From assembly GCF_000003855.2 (NCBI RefSeq), contig NW_003101677.1, positions 3,342,480-3,406,479 of the forward strand: 64,000 nucleotides of DNA. The letters are read 5' to 3'. Positions 1 to 12,470 of the stretch are shown piece by piece. Every line of letters starts with the position of its first letter. Within the stretch, counting starts at the first letter, position 1. Origin of the DNA: Blastomyces gilchristii SLH14081 (lineage: Eukaryota > Ascomycota > Eurotiomycetes > Onygenales > Ajellomycetaceae). The translations under genes were made by a program, and so were the position numbers. Under the pieces are notes generated by a model, which was not told the origin of the DNA, made no database searches, and worked only from the letters and a program-made list of their open reading frames with translations.

Positions 1-1740
1 AGCACTGAATTCAGCATGTAGTCAGAATGATGGAGTTTCAAAGAATGATGACTCAATTGAAGCTATAACTGGTTTTGAACTCCATATCAGTCATCAACTG
101 AGAAAAGAACTGCTGATTAATTTCATTTCTGATTCTGAAAATGAGATTTGAGTTTAGCTTATTTCTTTACAGAATATTCTGATATGAGACTTTGAGAATA
201 AGTCTTTTATTTCTGAAGATTTGAAAGTTTTTCTCTTTTTATATTTTCTTTTTCACTTTTCTATGAATAGAGGCATGAGCAGTATTCTTCTCAGTTTTCT
301 TAGAATTTTAAGTAGGTTTTGAGATAGCAGATTTAGAGACAGCAGATTCAGCTGCTTGAGTATATGTTTTCTTCTAATTTAAAGAAGAAGAAGAAGTAGA
401 AAAAAAAGAAGAAGAGCAAGATAAAGAGTCAGTAATTGTACTAGAAATCTTCAATGTTTTTTGAACTGTGTTTGAGATTTCAAGTTTGAACTTGATCATC
501 TTCTGTAGTTGTCTAGTCTGAGTATGAAGAATTAACAGAACTTCTTCATTTATCTCACTCAGACACTCCTTTTCAAGAATCTTACTTGCTTTTTCAAGTT
601 TCTATATTTCAAGAACTTGTTATTTCTCTATTTCTTCTTTCTTTCTTCTCTTCAGAATTTCAATCTCAGAAATAGCATTTGAGAAAGCATCTTTTTTCAC
701 ATCAACTGAGTGTATTTTTGAACTCATTGTTCTCACTCAATGAAAAGTTGATCAGACTGTTTCAATTGAGATATTTCTAAGTCTGTTATCAATTGAAAAG
801 TTGGTCAGACTATTTCAAAAGAAGAATAAAAGACTTTTGTGTATAAAATACCTGATTTTTTTCACACTAGTTCAGTAACTAGATTAGATTTTTAAAGAGA
901 ATTTAATAAACTAAAATTGATTTTTGAGATAAATTAATAAAATCTTTACAATCTCTTTCTTGAGATACAGTGAGAAAGAGTATAATATCAATTAATAATA
1001 AATCAGATAATATAACAGTTTTTGAGAGAAAAACTGATAAAAAATAAATCAATTTTTTGCAGAGAAATTGATTAAAACTATTCAATTTTATTCTAAATCA
1101 TTCAATTCTTCTCACACAATAAGTGTGCAACTCAAATCAGTTAATAAAGAGTGTAAAAAGAAATTAAGTATTAATGAAAGCTCTTCAGTCACTGAAAAAG
1201 TAATTCTTACTTAAAAGAATATGAAATTATAACAGAAAACAGCTCTGTTTTTAATTCTTTGTAAGAATATTATATAAAACTCAGAGAAAAACATCTTACT
1301 TTTTTAAGAGAAGTAAAAAATTATTTCTAAAATCTTTTTTTTTTTTGCATTAACTGCTACAGAAGAATGAGATAGAAACTGCTAAGATATGCACTACTAT
1401 ATACTCTTTATCAAGACTTTTCCTCTTCAGAGTCTTGATATTATAGAGAATATAAGTCTGTTTCTATATAATAATATAAATATTGTCAGCAGGATGTAGA
1501 GAAACTGATTATTTATATCTCAAAATAGAAGACTTTGTCAATGATTATATCAATATAGAGTTAATTCTCAAATTCAATAGAAATCTAGTGTTGCTGTTCT
1601 CAATCTCTTACAGAATCTATTAAATATTGAGATATTAAAACTAGATTTAATATATCTCACTGTGCAGAGATCAAAGACTCAGTCAGATCTTGAAGTATAC
1701 TGATTTTATAGTTATTGATGTGCTGTTGACTTATTATTCA
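1..1740. other. AT-rich unassigned decayed DNA
   Basis: This stretch is AT-rich with dense stop codons in all frames and almost no CpG, like the rest of the transposon block. No LTR, terminal inverted repeat or recognisable protein motif was found. It is probably RIP-mutated transposon sequence belonging to the Gypsy-B layer or to an element that begins left of the window. Nothing more specific can be supported. Confidence 0.5.
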
Positions 1741-2005
1741 CTGATTATGTATCAAATGCTGTTGCCAAGGTATCTTTTTATATTGTTCTGTCAGAGATGG
1801 GCCAGATTAAGAGGAATAGTACAAGGGTGAGACTTGGTGTTGAAGTCTAGATACACTGACAACAGACTGCAGAGATGGCACTTCAGAAGTGTTCATTGAT
1901 TATGTACTTGATATTATCACTGAGGTATCTTTTTGTATTTTTCTGCTGAGAATGGGCCAGATTGGAAAGGGCAGTATGAGGGTGGGACTTGGTGTTGATG
2001 TTTTG
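1741..2005. repeat. Imperfect tandem duplication, period about 155 bp
   Basis: Roughly 110 bp at 1,741-1,850 recur at 1,897-2,005. Both contain the phrase ATGGGCCAGATT, at 1,797 and 1,952, followed by a shared GTGAGACTTGGTGTTGA-like stretch. The left copy is more AT-shifted than the right. The origin is unknown. Confidence 0.6.
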
Positions 2006-2400
2006 AAACATCAAAGGTGGACAGGGTTTTCGCGGAGATCACTTCTCAGATATCTCCACAATTACAGATCAGGGATCTTCCAAAATCAAGAAGATTGGTG
2101 CATATGGCTAGGTCTCTTCACCTTACACTTTGTATGGCAATTTGGCCCGGGGTTGTGGTGTGGTAGAGGTGAACGGGGGATAATCCCACACGGGAGTTTT
2201 GAACAACATCTAGTTCACGTTTGGCTGGATATCTCCACCACCACACGGGGTATGCGGTCGGCGATGGGGTCAAAATGCTCGTATGATCGAGGGCTTTTCG
2301 ATGGATCTATCGGCGGGTTCTTCTTCGAAAAATCGAGCGAGTTCGTGGTGGAGCGGTTGGCATTCTTTATAATATTTCAGTTGAAATTTTTGACTGTGAA
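1889..2400. other. CpG-bearing pocket inside the AT-rich block
   Basis: Base composition here returns to about that of normal genic DNA, with many CpG dinucleotides between 2,160 and 2,345. The plus strand is open for 174 codons from 1,889 to 2,413, but the translation resembles no family I recognise and its last 30 codons run into RIP-mutated Gypsy-B DNA. I read it as a piece of DNA that escaped RIP, not as a demonstrated gene. Confidence 0.5.
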
Positions 2401-2404
2401 GAAG

Positions 2405-3766
2405 AAATGCTGATAATTGAAGAATATTAATAATAATAAAGTTCTTGGTAGAGAATTAAGTACTACTTTCAGTAAACAATATCAACATAATAAGACTGTG
2501 TAAGAAGCTCAGTGAGTAGTGACTAGAATCTTTCTCAGTAATCAGAGTGATAAATAAACAGATATATAAGTTGAAATTACTCTCAGAATTAAAATCAATT
2601 CATTCTATTTTTCATATTTTCTATTTAAAGCTCTATAAGTAACACTCTGAGACAGAGCTGTCTTGATCAGATGATATTAAGATTAAGAGTAATACTGAAT
2701 ATCTTATAAAGAAAATATTGAACAAGTGAATATATTGCAGCAAGCTTCAATATCTCATTAAATAAGAAGATTATTTATTATCAGAGAATTCATAAGAATT
2801 ACTTAAATATTTGAAAAATACTGAGAAAGAGATTGTGAGCTATAAGATAACTAGTAAAGACTACTCTGTTACATATTAGAGATATTGAGTAAGAAATACT
2901 GCTTAAGACTTCTCATTTTTTTCAAAGAGTTTTTTAGAGATAATCTTATAATAATGAGTTAATATCTTGTAAACTCTGTAACACTCTTCTTTTATTTTCT
3001 CTCAAAGAGTTTTTAGAAGTGTAATGAGACTACATAAGTGTAAAATTCCTGAAGCAGTTAATAAGAAAAGAAAGAGATATTTGAAATTAATAAGATTAAT
3101 ATTATTAATTCATGAACTACTGCTATTTTAATAGAGTCACAGCTCACAGAAAAAGTAAAAAAGAGAATCAAAGTCTACTTATTAATAATCTCACTCTCAT
3201 CAAACTCATTCTTCACTGTTAAAGTCTCTGATATGAGTATCTTTATCTGCTGAGAAGTTAGTGCTGCAGCATCATAGAGAAGCATGCTGTAGAAGAGTAT
3301 AAGAGATACTTAAAGTATTAACTTATTAATTTACAAAGCATCTCAGTTATCTGTTTCAATTGAAGTGAGATTCTCTTCAATCAGTGATTAATCTCTGTAG
3401 CACTTTTAATAATAGTGTTAGTTAATCTCTTCTTCTTAAGACTGATCATTCTGAGGTGTTTTTTCATCTCAGAGACTCATACTTTTATCTTGTTCTACAG
3501 AGAAGTAAGAGAGATCTTCTCAGTCTTGATAAAATTTATCAATACTTAAAGCTCTGAAACTCTTACTCTGTACTGCTTAAGTATTTAAGCTTCTTATCAG
3601 AACTGATATAATGTCTTCATATAGAGTAGATAATACTTATAGAGAGATAGAAGTTATTATTACAGATGTAATGAAAATAATGAAAGTAAGAGAAGAGATA
3701 AATGTAAAATTCTCTCTTTCTTCAGCTGCTTAGTATAGTGTAGACAAGTGACAGTGTTAATCAGAG
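2405..3766 (+). mobile_element. Gypsy-B fragment (i), integrase C-terminal part and downstream region
   Basis: This region is collinear, in inverse orientation, with about 34,190 to 32,860 of the complete Gypsy-B copy at 31,363-39,198. Differences are mostly transitions plus small indels. It ends at the 8-bp target site AATCAGAG (3,759-3,766) of the hAT insertion and resumes at 11,226. The coding potential is destroyed by stops. The 5' part of this copy is not recognisable in the window. Confidence 0.75.
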
Positions 3767-4898
3767 TAGACTGACCGTGTGACCGTGTCTGAGACCAGAA
3801 TCAAACTTTACAGTTATTATATTGTCTAAAAGCATTACTTCTGATCATGATTTATATTCATTACATTGATTTCAAATCACATTATTTCAAATATTAAAGA
3901 TCTCAGATTCACTTTTCAAATAAAAATCTAGTTTCAGATAAAGAGTATGTTTGAATTCTTAGTTACATTTTTATTCTGATCTCATTATTGAGATAGCATT
4001 AAATGAGATTATGAAATCACTTCTTACTTATATAATATCATAATATAGTGCTTATTTGTTGAAAATTCAACAGAGAGTATTATCAAATATTATTACTTTT
4101 CTAAATACAGATTATAATTCATATAATTTTAATTATGAAAAAAATATAAAATATAAAAAAAAAATAAAAAAATAAAAAATAAAACAAAAACAAAAAAAAT
4201 CATAATAAAAAAAAAAAAGAGAAAGAAAAAAAAACAAAAAGAGAAAAAAAAAAGAAAAGAAAAAGAAAAAAATAAAAAATAAAAATATAAAAAATTAACA
4301 TTACAGAGCTGTAGTACTTTTAAAATACTTACTTCTCAGAGTCTTTACAATGTTTATTATTAATTATGTATTTCTTATAGTGAGAGTAACACAGCTGTGA
4401 TAAGTTATTATCTTAATATTATCTAATAAATAATCAGTATATATCTGTATAAATATGAATATTTAGAAAATATACACTTAAAAAGTGTGATCAGAGTGAA
4501 CTCTACTGTCACTTGAATAATATTAAGAGTAGAATGCTGAAATCAATAATTTTCTTCATTAATTTCATAGATAAGATATGTGAAGATTGTCTTAAAGAAT
4601 ATAAGATTCTCTGACTTCTGATAAAAACAGATCTCACAGAGAGACTCTATTTTCATAATATCAGAGACTGAGTATTATTAAAAAGTATTACTTTTATACA
4701 ATGTATATATACTTACTGTAATGATTCATTCTCTGTATATATAATTAAGAGTTACAGCTTTTTCATGCTGCACAGCTCTTTCTGAGATGCTGTCACTGAT
4801 TTGCAACTCACACAGTCTCTCAGTTCAGCACACACTGCGTGTATGCAGCCTGGCATGCTGAGGCTGTGTTAATTATTATGATCTGATATGATACTTAC
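3767..4898 (+). repeat. hAT 5'-terminal repeat, copy 1
   Basis: This 1,132-bp unit begins at the transposon tip and is repeated directly at 4,899-6,012. It includes A-rich simple sequence at about 4,138-4,290. The two copies are nearly identical over the first 500 bp and diverge by transitions further in. Confidence 0.85.
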
Positions 4899-6012
4899 TA
4901 GACTGACTATATAACCGTGTCTGAGACCAGAATCAAACTTTACAGTTATTATATTGTCTAAAAGCATTACTTCTGATCATGATTTATATTCATTACATTG
5001 ATTTCAAATCACATTATTTCAAATATTAAAGATCTCAGATTCACTTTTCAAATAAAAATCTAGTTTCAGATAAAGAGTATGTTTGAATTCTTAGTTACAT
5101 TTTTATTCTGATCTCATTATTGAGAATAGCATTAAATGAGATTATGAAATCACTTCTTACTTATATAATATCATAATATAGTGCTTATTTGTTGAAAATT
5201 CAACAGAGAGTATTATCAAATATTATTACTTTTCTAAATACAGATTATAATTCATATAATTTTAATTATGAAAAAAATATAAAATATAAAAAAAAAATAA
5301 AAAAATAAAAAATAAAACAAAAACAAAAAAAATCATAATAAAAAAAAAAAAGAGAAAGAAAAAAAAACAAAAAGAGAAAAAAAAATAAAAAATAAAAATA
5401 ATAAAAATCAAGATCACAGAGCTGCAGTATTTTTAAAATACTTACTTCTCAGAGTCTTTACAATGTTTATTACTAACTATATATCTCTTATAGTGAGAGT
5501 AACACAGCTGTGATAAGTTATTATCTTAATATTATCTAATAAATAATCAGTATATATCTGTATAAATGTGAATATTTAGAAAATATACACTTAAAAAGTG
5601 TGATCAGAGTAAACTCTGCTGCTACTTGAATAATATTAAGAATAGAATACTGAAATTGATGATTTCTCTCATCAATTTCATAGACAAGATATGTGAAGAT
5701 AATCTTGAAGAATATAAGATTCTCTGACTTCTGATAAAAATAAATCTCATGAAGAGACTCTATTTTCATAATATCAGAGACTGAGTGTTATTAAAAAGTG
5801 TTACTTTTATACAATATATATACACTTACTGCAATGATTTATTCTCTGTATATATAACTGAGAGTTATGACTTTCTCACACTACACAGCTCTCTCTGAGA
5901 TGCTGCTGTCAGTTTGCAACTCACACAGTCTCTCAGTTCAGCACACACTGTGTATATACAGTCTGATGTGCTGGAACTGTGTTGATCATTATGACCTGAC
6001 ATAATACTCACT
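4899..6012 (+). repeat. hAT 5'-terminal repeat, copy 2
   Basis: This is a direct repeat of 3,767-4,898, starting again with the transposon tip TAGACTGAC. No matching right end with the neighbouring 8-mer ATACTTAC was found, so a tandem duplication of the 5' end is preferred over a second nested insertion. Confidence 0.8.
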
Positions 6013-6510
6013 TTTCACAGGCCATGTTTTATTTAAGAGAAGAAAGAGAAGATGTGACTGTTATTTTATTAAGAGAGAATGAATAATTAGTAATATTAAA
6101 TATAATTTAATTCTTCTGTATTTAAAATTTGATTAGTCTATACTCTTTAATTTGAGAGTTTCTAAGAGTGTTTTAATAGTTTTCATATCAGCTTGAAATT
6201 AGTGATTGATTGAAGAAGAGAAAAGAGAGAAGAAAGAAATGAGAATAACTTATCTTTATAATATGAAAATAGAGAATTGCTGTAATTATTTACTCTAGTA
6301 ATAAAGATCTGTTTTCTGCATGTATTTCTGATACAGATTATATAATAACTGTATACAAAGAATATCAACAGTGCATGTATTAAATGAAGATAATATTACT
6401 ATATAATACTGTAGCTGTTTCTATACATCTCTGAAAGCTGTTAATATTTTCTTTAAGTCTCTTTATATTTGATAAGTCAGTAATATATTTCAATACACTC
6501 TTTCTTTCAT

Positions 6511-6617
6511 TATTATTATCATTATCATCATTATCATTATTATTATTATCATTATCATCACTAACATTATCATTATTACTATTATTATTATCATTATTAT
6601 TATCATTATTATATTAT
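6511..6617. repeat. ATT/ATC trinucleotide microsatellite
   Basis: About 105 bp of interrupted ATT and ATC triplets lie inside the hAT element. It is a simple repeat with no coding sense. Confidence 0.9.
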
Positions 6618-7180
6618 TTCTGACTATCTCTTCTGCCTTTATCTCTCTTCAACACTTACTGAAATTAATTATATTATCTCTCTTTAAATATTCTGTGATT
6701 CTGTGAATCATCAAGGTGTGTGAGCACTGTCACAGATTGAAGAGAGAGAAGAAGAAGATGTTTAAGTAAGAGAAGACAGATTGTAAGATATGTTATAATG
6801 CCTTGAAAAGACTCTGTAAGAAAGTAGAATGATAATAATTTTATGTAATACTTCTGATAGATTTAGACTGACCTAAGTATAGAAATAATATAAATAGTAT
6901 CACTTATAAGAGATTGAAGAAGAAAACAGTGAAGAGTCTTATACAGTAGTAGTAAGATCAGAAGAAGTTCTGAGAATAATTTAAGACTAAGATGAAGAGA
7001 GAAAGAGAGAAGAAGAGTATTACTGTAAATAAGCAGTAGTAGAAGAAAATTGAGAAGATGTTAAAGTAGAAGATAAAGAAGTCAAAACTGATAAGTTTTT
7101 TATTTATTAAGAGATAATAATTTTTAATAATACTTCTATTCTCTAATTGATTAGTAGAAGCTGACAGAGAAGAAGAGAAT

Positions 7181-7399
7181 TGAGGCCTTGTTCAGGTCTC
7201 AAATGCACTTCATGATTCAGAACATTGACAAGGCAGTTCTGCTCTCTGAGCATGTCAATCTGCTTACTGCTGAGGTGAAACCCGAGGCAGCAAACCAGGA
7301 AATGCAGGATTTTAAGATGCAGATTGATCTGGCTAAGAGAGAGCAGTGAGAACCCTTCTCTGAGAAGGCAGTGAAGAGAGATTTTGAGATGATTATCAC
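7181..7399 (+). pseudogene. Fragment of a coiled-coil-like element protein, family uncertain
   Basis: One plus frame reads through about 220 bp with a single stop and continues after the MITE at 7,915 into a Lys-rich tail (GAA repeats, 7,921-7,946). The peptide contains the stretches MIQNIDKAVLLSEHVNLL and AEVKPEAANQ. Amphipathic segments of this kind occur near the C-termini of pogo/Fot1-type transposases, but the catalytic region is not visible, so the assignment is tentative. It is less RIP-mutated than the surrounding hAT DNA. The nested MITE splits it. Confidence 0.35.
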
Positions 7400-7906
7400 T
7401 AGACTAACCGCTGAGATTATGAATTTTACATTTGGTCTCATTTGATCTGATCTCATACATTTCTTGATGTGAATTCTGCTGTGACTAGTTATTAAAAAAA
7501 CATGCAAAGTGACTATATATAAGCTCTTAAAATGAAACCATGACTTGAAAAAAATGAGAAAGTGGTTTCATTTACTCTTATTTAGTTTCATTCTTGATAT
7601 AAAGTTACTATTTTTAAACATTTTAAGGTTTTTTTTAGACTATTTTTAATTTTTTTAAAAAGTAATGCTTTTTGATAATGCTCAAATGAGATTTAAAGTC
7701 ATTTAAAGCAATAAAAATAATTTAAATTGAGAAGTGAAAATCATGCTCTTATTTGAAAAATGTGACAAGAGTAGACAGTAAGTTTCACTGAGATAGTATG
7801 AGACTACTATCTAATGTTAAAACCGTGTAATGAGATCAGTTGAATTGATAATGAGACTATCAAAAAATCTGATTCTGATCTCAGACACGGTCACACAGTT
7901 TGTCTA
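7400..7906 (-). mobile_element. 507-bp hAT MITE nested in reverse orientation inside its parent-type element
   Basis: Both tips are TAGAC (TAGACTAACC on the left, inverse of TAGACAAACT on the right). The flanks ATTATCAC (7,392-7,399) and ATTATCAT (7,907-7,914) form an 8-bp TSD differing by one C-to-T change. Its left 70 bp match the inverted right end of the large hAT element, and its right 45 bp match the inverted left end. It is therefore an internally deleted relative inserted backwards. It contains no coding capacity. Confidence 0.8.
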
Positions 7907-8120
7907 ATTATCATCTCAGATGAGAAGAAGAAGAAGAAGAAGAAGAATGAGAAGTAAATTATAAAGAATGATAAGAAGAATGAGAAAGAGAAGAAAGATA
8001 ATAAGTAGAAAAAGTTTTTTTCTTTTTATATTAGTTAGTTGTAAGTTCATAATTATTAATAATTGAAATTAATTTTGAGTTTTCAAAAATTATTGTACAA
8101 GTTGTAATCAAGTCAGGAAT

Positions 8121-8142
8121 AATATATATATATATATATATT
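8121..8142. repeat. TA dinucleotide microsatellite
   Basis: About 11 TA repeats in AT-rich DNA within the hAT element. Confidence 0.9.
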
Positions 8143-8479
8143 TAACTATTATGCTTCACAAATCACTATAATGTATAAGATCAACATTTTTTCAACATTG
8201 ATATTCACAATATTAATATATTTTTAATGATATCATCTGATAATGCAATTTGATAACACTCTCTTTCATAATATTAATATATTTCAAGAAATATGACAGA
8301 GATTAATCAAGATTATTTATTTACTTTTATACATTGATAATATTCAATCTGAGTTAGTACTAAAATTATAACTAAGCTAAGACAGAAGACTATTTTCTCT
8401 TATAATAATTTTTCTTATATATATCAGTGATCAGTTATTATCTTTATTAAAAATAAATTATTATTTTTTTTAAATCTTT

Positions 8480-10960
8480 ATTATGTCTTCTGAATTCACT
8501 TCTTTCACTTTTTTTACTTCTATTAGAGATTCATAAACTCTTCAAGAAATCACTGTGAATTATAAAGTCTATATTATTTACAATTCAATACAGAATGCTC
8601 TCTTTTAATTATGATAAATAATCACTTCATTCTTCACATCTGATTTCAGGTTATAAAAGTTATGAAAAACTTAATACAAATATTAAGATGAACTATGAAA
8701 TAATTATTAATAGATTGTATTACAGATTACTGAAGAGTCATCTCTTCACTGTAATCACTGTAACTTTATTCAGAATCATTCATTATAAACTAGTTATAGC
8801 TCTGATAAAATTTCTCAATATCTAAAGTTATCAGAATATAAAAAATAAAAGAAAAATAATTAGAAAATTACTACTGAGCTGATAAGTTAGTCTATCAGAT
8901 AACAATTTTTGATAACACTATCTTTCTAATTTGAAGAAAATCATGTAAAAATAATCATATATTAGTACTCTAATTTCACAACTCTCATCTGATAACTTCT
9001 GTAAATAATTACTTTGTATATATATATCTCTGAATCTTTCTCTTCAATTAATTAAAAACTCTGAATTCTGAACACTTCTTTAAATGCTTAATTTAAATCT
9101 TCATATTTTATATTAATCATATCTTCAGTTCAATCTCAAGATACATCTCAAAGCTAATATACAACATCTAGAATTAGAGTTGAAGAATTATCAAAGAGTG
9201 TCTCTCACAGTGAATACATGAACTAGTACAAACAATCTTACATTTATGAGAGTTATATGTTACTACATTGATGAGAACTGAACTTATTAAGAGACATTAA
9301 TTGAATTTAAATCATTGATCAGTAGTTATACTGAGAATTATATAACAGAGATATTAATAACAGTGATTAAAAATAACTATTAAGATATTATTCTCAGTCA
9401 TCTTATAATTATAACTGATAATACTGTGAATAACTACACTATAATGAAGAGCTTGAAGTAAAAATTGACTTTGCATTTCTGAAATAATAAACAAGATCAT
9501 ATTCTCTGCATTACTTATGTGATTCAACTTATAATACAAACACTGATAAAGAATCTTAACATCAAGATAATAAATAATGAGATGACTGATTCTTGAGATA
9601 AGAATGAGATGAAAGTGATTACTTAAGTAACTTTTACATTTACTTTACAAAAGATAATGTTTTTTATTAACACTTTTTAATATTGCTTTTTGATAACACT
9701 TTTTAATAATACTGCTGTTAATTTTGAATAGATTGACTAATAATTTAAATATTACAGATTTAAAACATTGCTAATGTGATTTGAATCTTCTCTAAATAAT
9801 AATAATGATTTCATGATATTTAATAAATAAACAAATCAGTTACATCACTGAATATGATACAGAATATTAGAATATAATAAAGTTTAATATATAATATAAC
9901 TGTTCAGACTCTTCAATTACATCAGATAATTGATTATTAAATATAATACTCTGATTGAGAAAAGATTCAGATATTAAAACTTTCTGATATGAAGTGAACT
10001 CAGTTGAAATATGTGATTGATTTACTGTTTCAGTTTTATAAGATAATAAAGACAGTCTCAATCACTTATACATCAATGCTGCAGTCAGTCTGATAAGTGT
10101 ATAACAGTTTAGTTACTTATCTTGAGAAGCAGTTGAATCACTTAAAAAGAAATTCAGTCTGAAATAATGCTATAGTGCAGGCTATTATTACTGTAAGAAA
10201 TAAACTGATATATTACTACAGTAAAACTGAACAATCTTTTACAGAGTACTATACTGTAGAAGCTTTACTAGATCTCTCTTATCAAGTTAATATCTACACT
10301 TCTCAAGATTGAATAGAGAAGAAATAAAACTTATATGTTAAATTAATCTGAGACTACTACAATGCTAACTATCAGAGATTTAAATGAGCAGATGTTTAAG
10401 ATATGAAGATGATGAAATACAATTTTCTAGTAAGTAACAATCTTTGATAATACTTTATATTATATAGAACTATAATACTAACTTTGAAACAGAACTTGTA
10501 TACATTGATTACAACTGAAAATCAGGCAAAACTACATACTTATAAAACTAAATTTGATTACTATTTTCAAGATAATCTGATGAATTTACATGTTAAATTA
10601 ATTCTAGAGTTATGAAAAATTATTAGAAGTACATATTCAACTGTTGCACTGATGATATATGATATTCTGACAATTTCATTGACAGGGGTAAAAATGAAGT
10701 GAAAGTTCAACTCAAGTTGAGATATTTATCACTATTATCAGAGACAATTACAAGAAGAAACAATCAAGAAACTCATGATTATAAAACATGAAATTATCAG
10801 ACAGTTTAATACCTCTGATCACAGTATATCAGAGAAGTGTAGTTTTCATGAGAAAGTGAAGAATAAACTTATACAAGAATGTATTTAGTTGTTTCATGAG
10901 CATTATCAATAATTGTTATCAAATTCTGATTATATAAGCAATCACTGAATGAACTGAATA
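8480..10960 (+). pseudogene. hAT transposase remnant
   Basis: A single plus frame at 9,201-9,460 reads like the catalytic core of hAT transposases: SLTVNT-stop-TS (family form D-x-W-T-S), then FMRVTCYYIDEN-stop-TY at about 9,245-9,285 (family form YIDENW), then TDNTVNNYTIMKSL from 9,414 (family form TDNASNN). The stops sit where Trp is expected, as RIP of TGG predicts. Further downstream, 10,740-10,960 resembles the C-terminal dimerisation region only weakly. The protein cannot be made. The ends are approximate, and the N-terminal BED finger could not be shown convincingly. Confidence 0.75.
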
Positions 10961-11225
10961 AGACTGATTTTAATCTTCAGTCTCAGTCTCATTTTGATTT
11001 TGAAAGAATAATTATCTTTCACAGTTTATTCTGAGAAATTACTCTTATTTCACTGTTCTTGAATTAAATCTGGTTATTTTTCATATCATTTCTCTCAGAA
11101 ATGGTTCATTTTCAGATTTTTTTAATGCTTGGTTCTGATGAGACTCATGTCAAGAAATGTATAAGATCAGATCAAATGAGATCAAATGTGAAATTCATGA
11201 TCCCGCTGACTAGTCTAAATCAGAG

Positions 11226-12154
11226 ACTGTATCAGAGCCTTCTCACAGAGAGAAGATAAAGAAACTATAGAACTCTGCAGACTTAACTTAGCAGTATTCT
11301 GAGCAGAGCTCAGATATGCTATGAGAGAGAAACTATAAATTAAACTTCTCAGAGTCACTGTTTTCAGAATCAAGCTGTTTCTGAGATTCTCTCTGAATAA
11401 TTACACAGAGTCATATATCACTGTGTTGATTAAGAGAGAAGGCAGCATTGTAATAATGATGAAGAGAGTACAGAAAGAACTGAATACAGATAAATTAATT
11501 AGCAGAAGAGATGACATCTCACTGCAAGATACAGCTACTACTGCCACAGCTGTAAGAGATGTAGAAGAAGAAGAAGATATGATAATAAGAGTAATACTTC
11601 TACAGCTCATTGATGCTATTATCTTCATCTTCAATCTGACTTTCTTGATAATTATGAAAGCTGTAGCTGCATTATGAAGATGTTTATTATTTACTAGAAA
11701 ATATCAGAATATGTCTTTTATTATCTTCTGAGAATGATGCTTCTATACACTCACTATTACAGATGAAGAGAAGGGAGAAAAATGTGTCACAGAGAAAGAG
11801 AAATCTTTTTGAAAAATACTATTACTACTGTTAGCTTTGTCTCTAAAATACATCACTTTTACAGAGAGTTTTATATACAGAATGAAATATGTTAAAAGAT
11901 CTGTAAGTTATTTATTAACTATGTTTTTCACATTTCAATTAATATATAAGAAATTCACTTATTACACAGTTGATTTAAACAGAGATGAGAAAAAGAAGAT
12001 CTATACAGTTAGTAGAACAACTCATCTATTTCTTTGTATTATATACAGTATATATACTGTCAAATCAGTTGATAACTATTACTATATAATAAAAATAACT
12101 TCTAATCTGATAATCTTAAGAATATCAGAACTATGTTCTTAAAGAGAAGAGTAT
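11226..12154 (+). mobile_element. Gypsy-B(i) 3' region up to its 3' LTR
   Basis: This continues the Gypsy-B homology interrupted by the hAT element and corresponds to about 32,860-31,896 of the complete minus-strand copy. It includes a third copy of the downstream open region also seen near 28,400 and 32,500. A purine-rich tract (AAAGAGAAGAG, about 12,141-12,151) precedes the LTR and is the likely polypurine primer. Confidence 0.75.
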
Positions 12155-12212
12155 TATTATATTCTCAGTCATGTTAAGACTCTGTTACAGTTTCACACAG
12201 CTCATCACTTTT
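12155..12212 (+). repeat. Gypsy-B 3' LTR, left piece
   Basis: These 58 bp match the first part of the Gypsy-B LTR with TG changed to TA by transition. The LTR is split by the Gypsy-A insertion and continues at 26,717. The last five bases, CTTTT, are the target duplication. Confidence 0.8.
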
Positions 12213-12470
12213 TGTAAGAAATCCCGCTCCTCGCGGATCCTTTACCCCTATTCCTATCTCTCATGTAATCAATAGGGCTAGCGGCTCTTGGCTACATATA
12301 ACTATATAGACTGGAGTTCATGAATACTATTCATAACTCAGCTTGAATGCTATTATACATTTAATCTCTATATTTTATCTTTCTACTGTGAATACTTCTA
12401 GTAGTTAACAGTATATATCACATCAAGCTGTAAACATCTGAATAATTGCCTGTGAGCACTTATTCTTACA
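12213..12470 (+). repeat. Gypsy-A outer 5' LTR (A)
   Basis: 258 bp, starting TGTAAGAAATCC and ending TTATTCTTACA. It retains several CpG sites (CGCTCCTCGCGG). Confidence 0.92.

Larger units (their letters stand above)
3767..11217 (+). mobile_element. hAT-type DNA transposon, RIP-decayed, in Gypsy-B(i)
   Basis: The element starts TAGACTGACC and ends with the inverse of TAGACTAGTC. It is flanked by a perfect 8-bp target duplication AATCAGAG (3,759-3,766 and 11,218-11,225). An 8-bp TSD is the hallmark of the hAT superfamily, and a hAT transposase remnant lies inside (8,480-10,960). Gypsy-B homology runs straight across the insertion site once the element and one TSD copy are removed. The 7.45 kb length is inflated by a 1.1 kb terminal duplication and by a nested MITE. 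Confidence 0.85.

Noticed and set aside
4138..4290. A-rich tract as a possible LINE or SINE tail
   Set aside because: It is duplicated exactly with the hAT 5' end (5,270-5,400) and so is internal to that transposon.
6511..6617. Regularly spaced repeats resembling an array
   Set aside because: A trinucleotide microsatellite without unique spacers. CRISPR arrays are not expected in a fungal nucleus.
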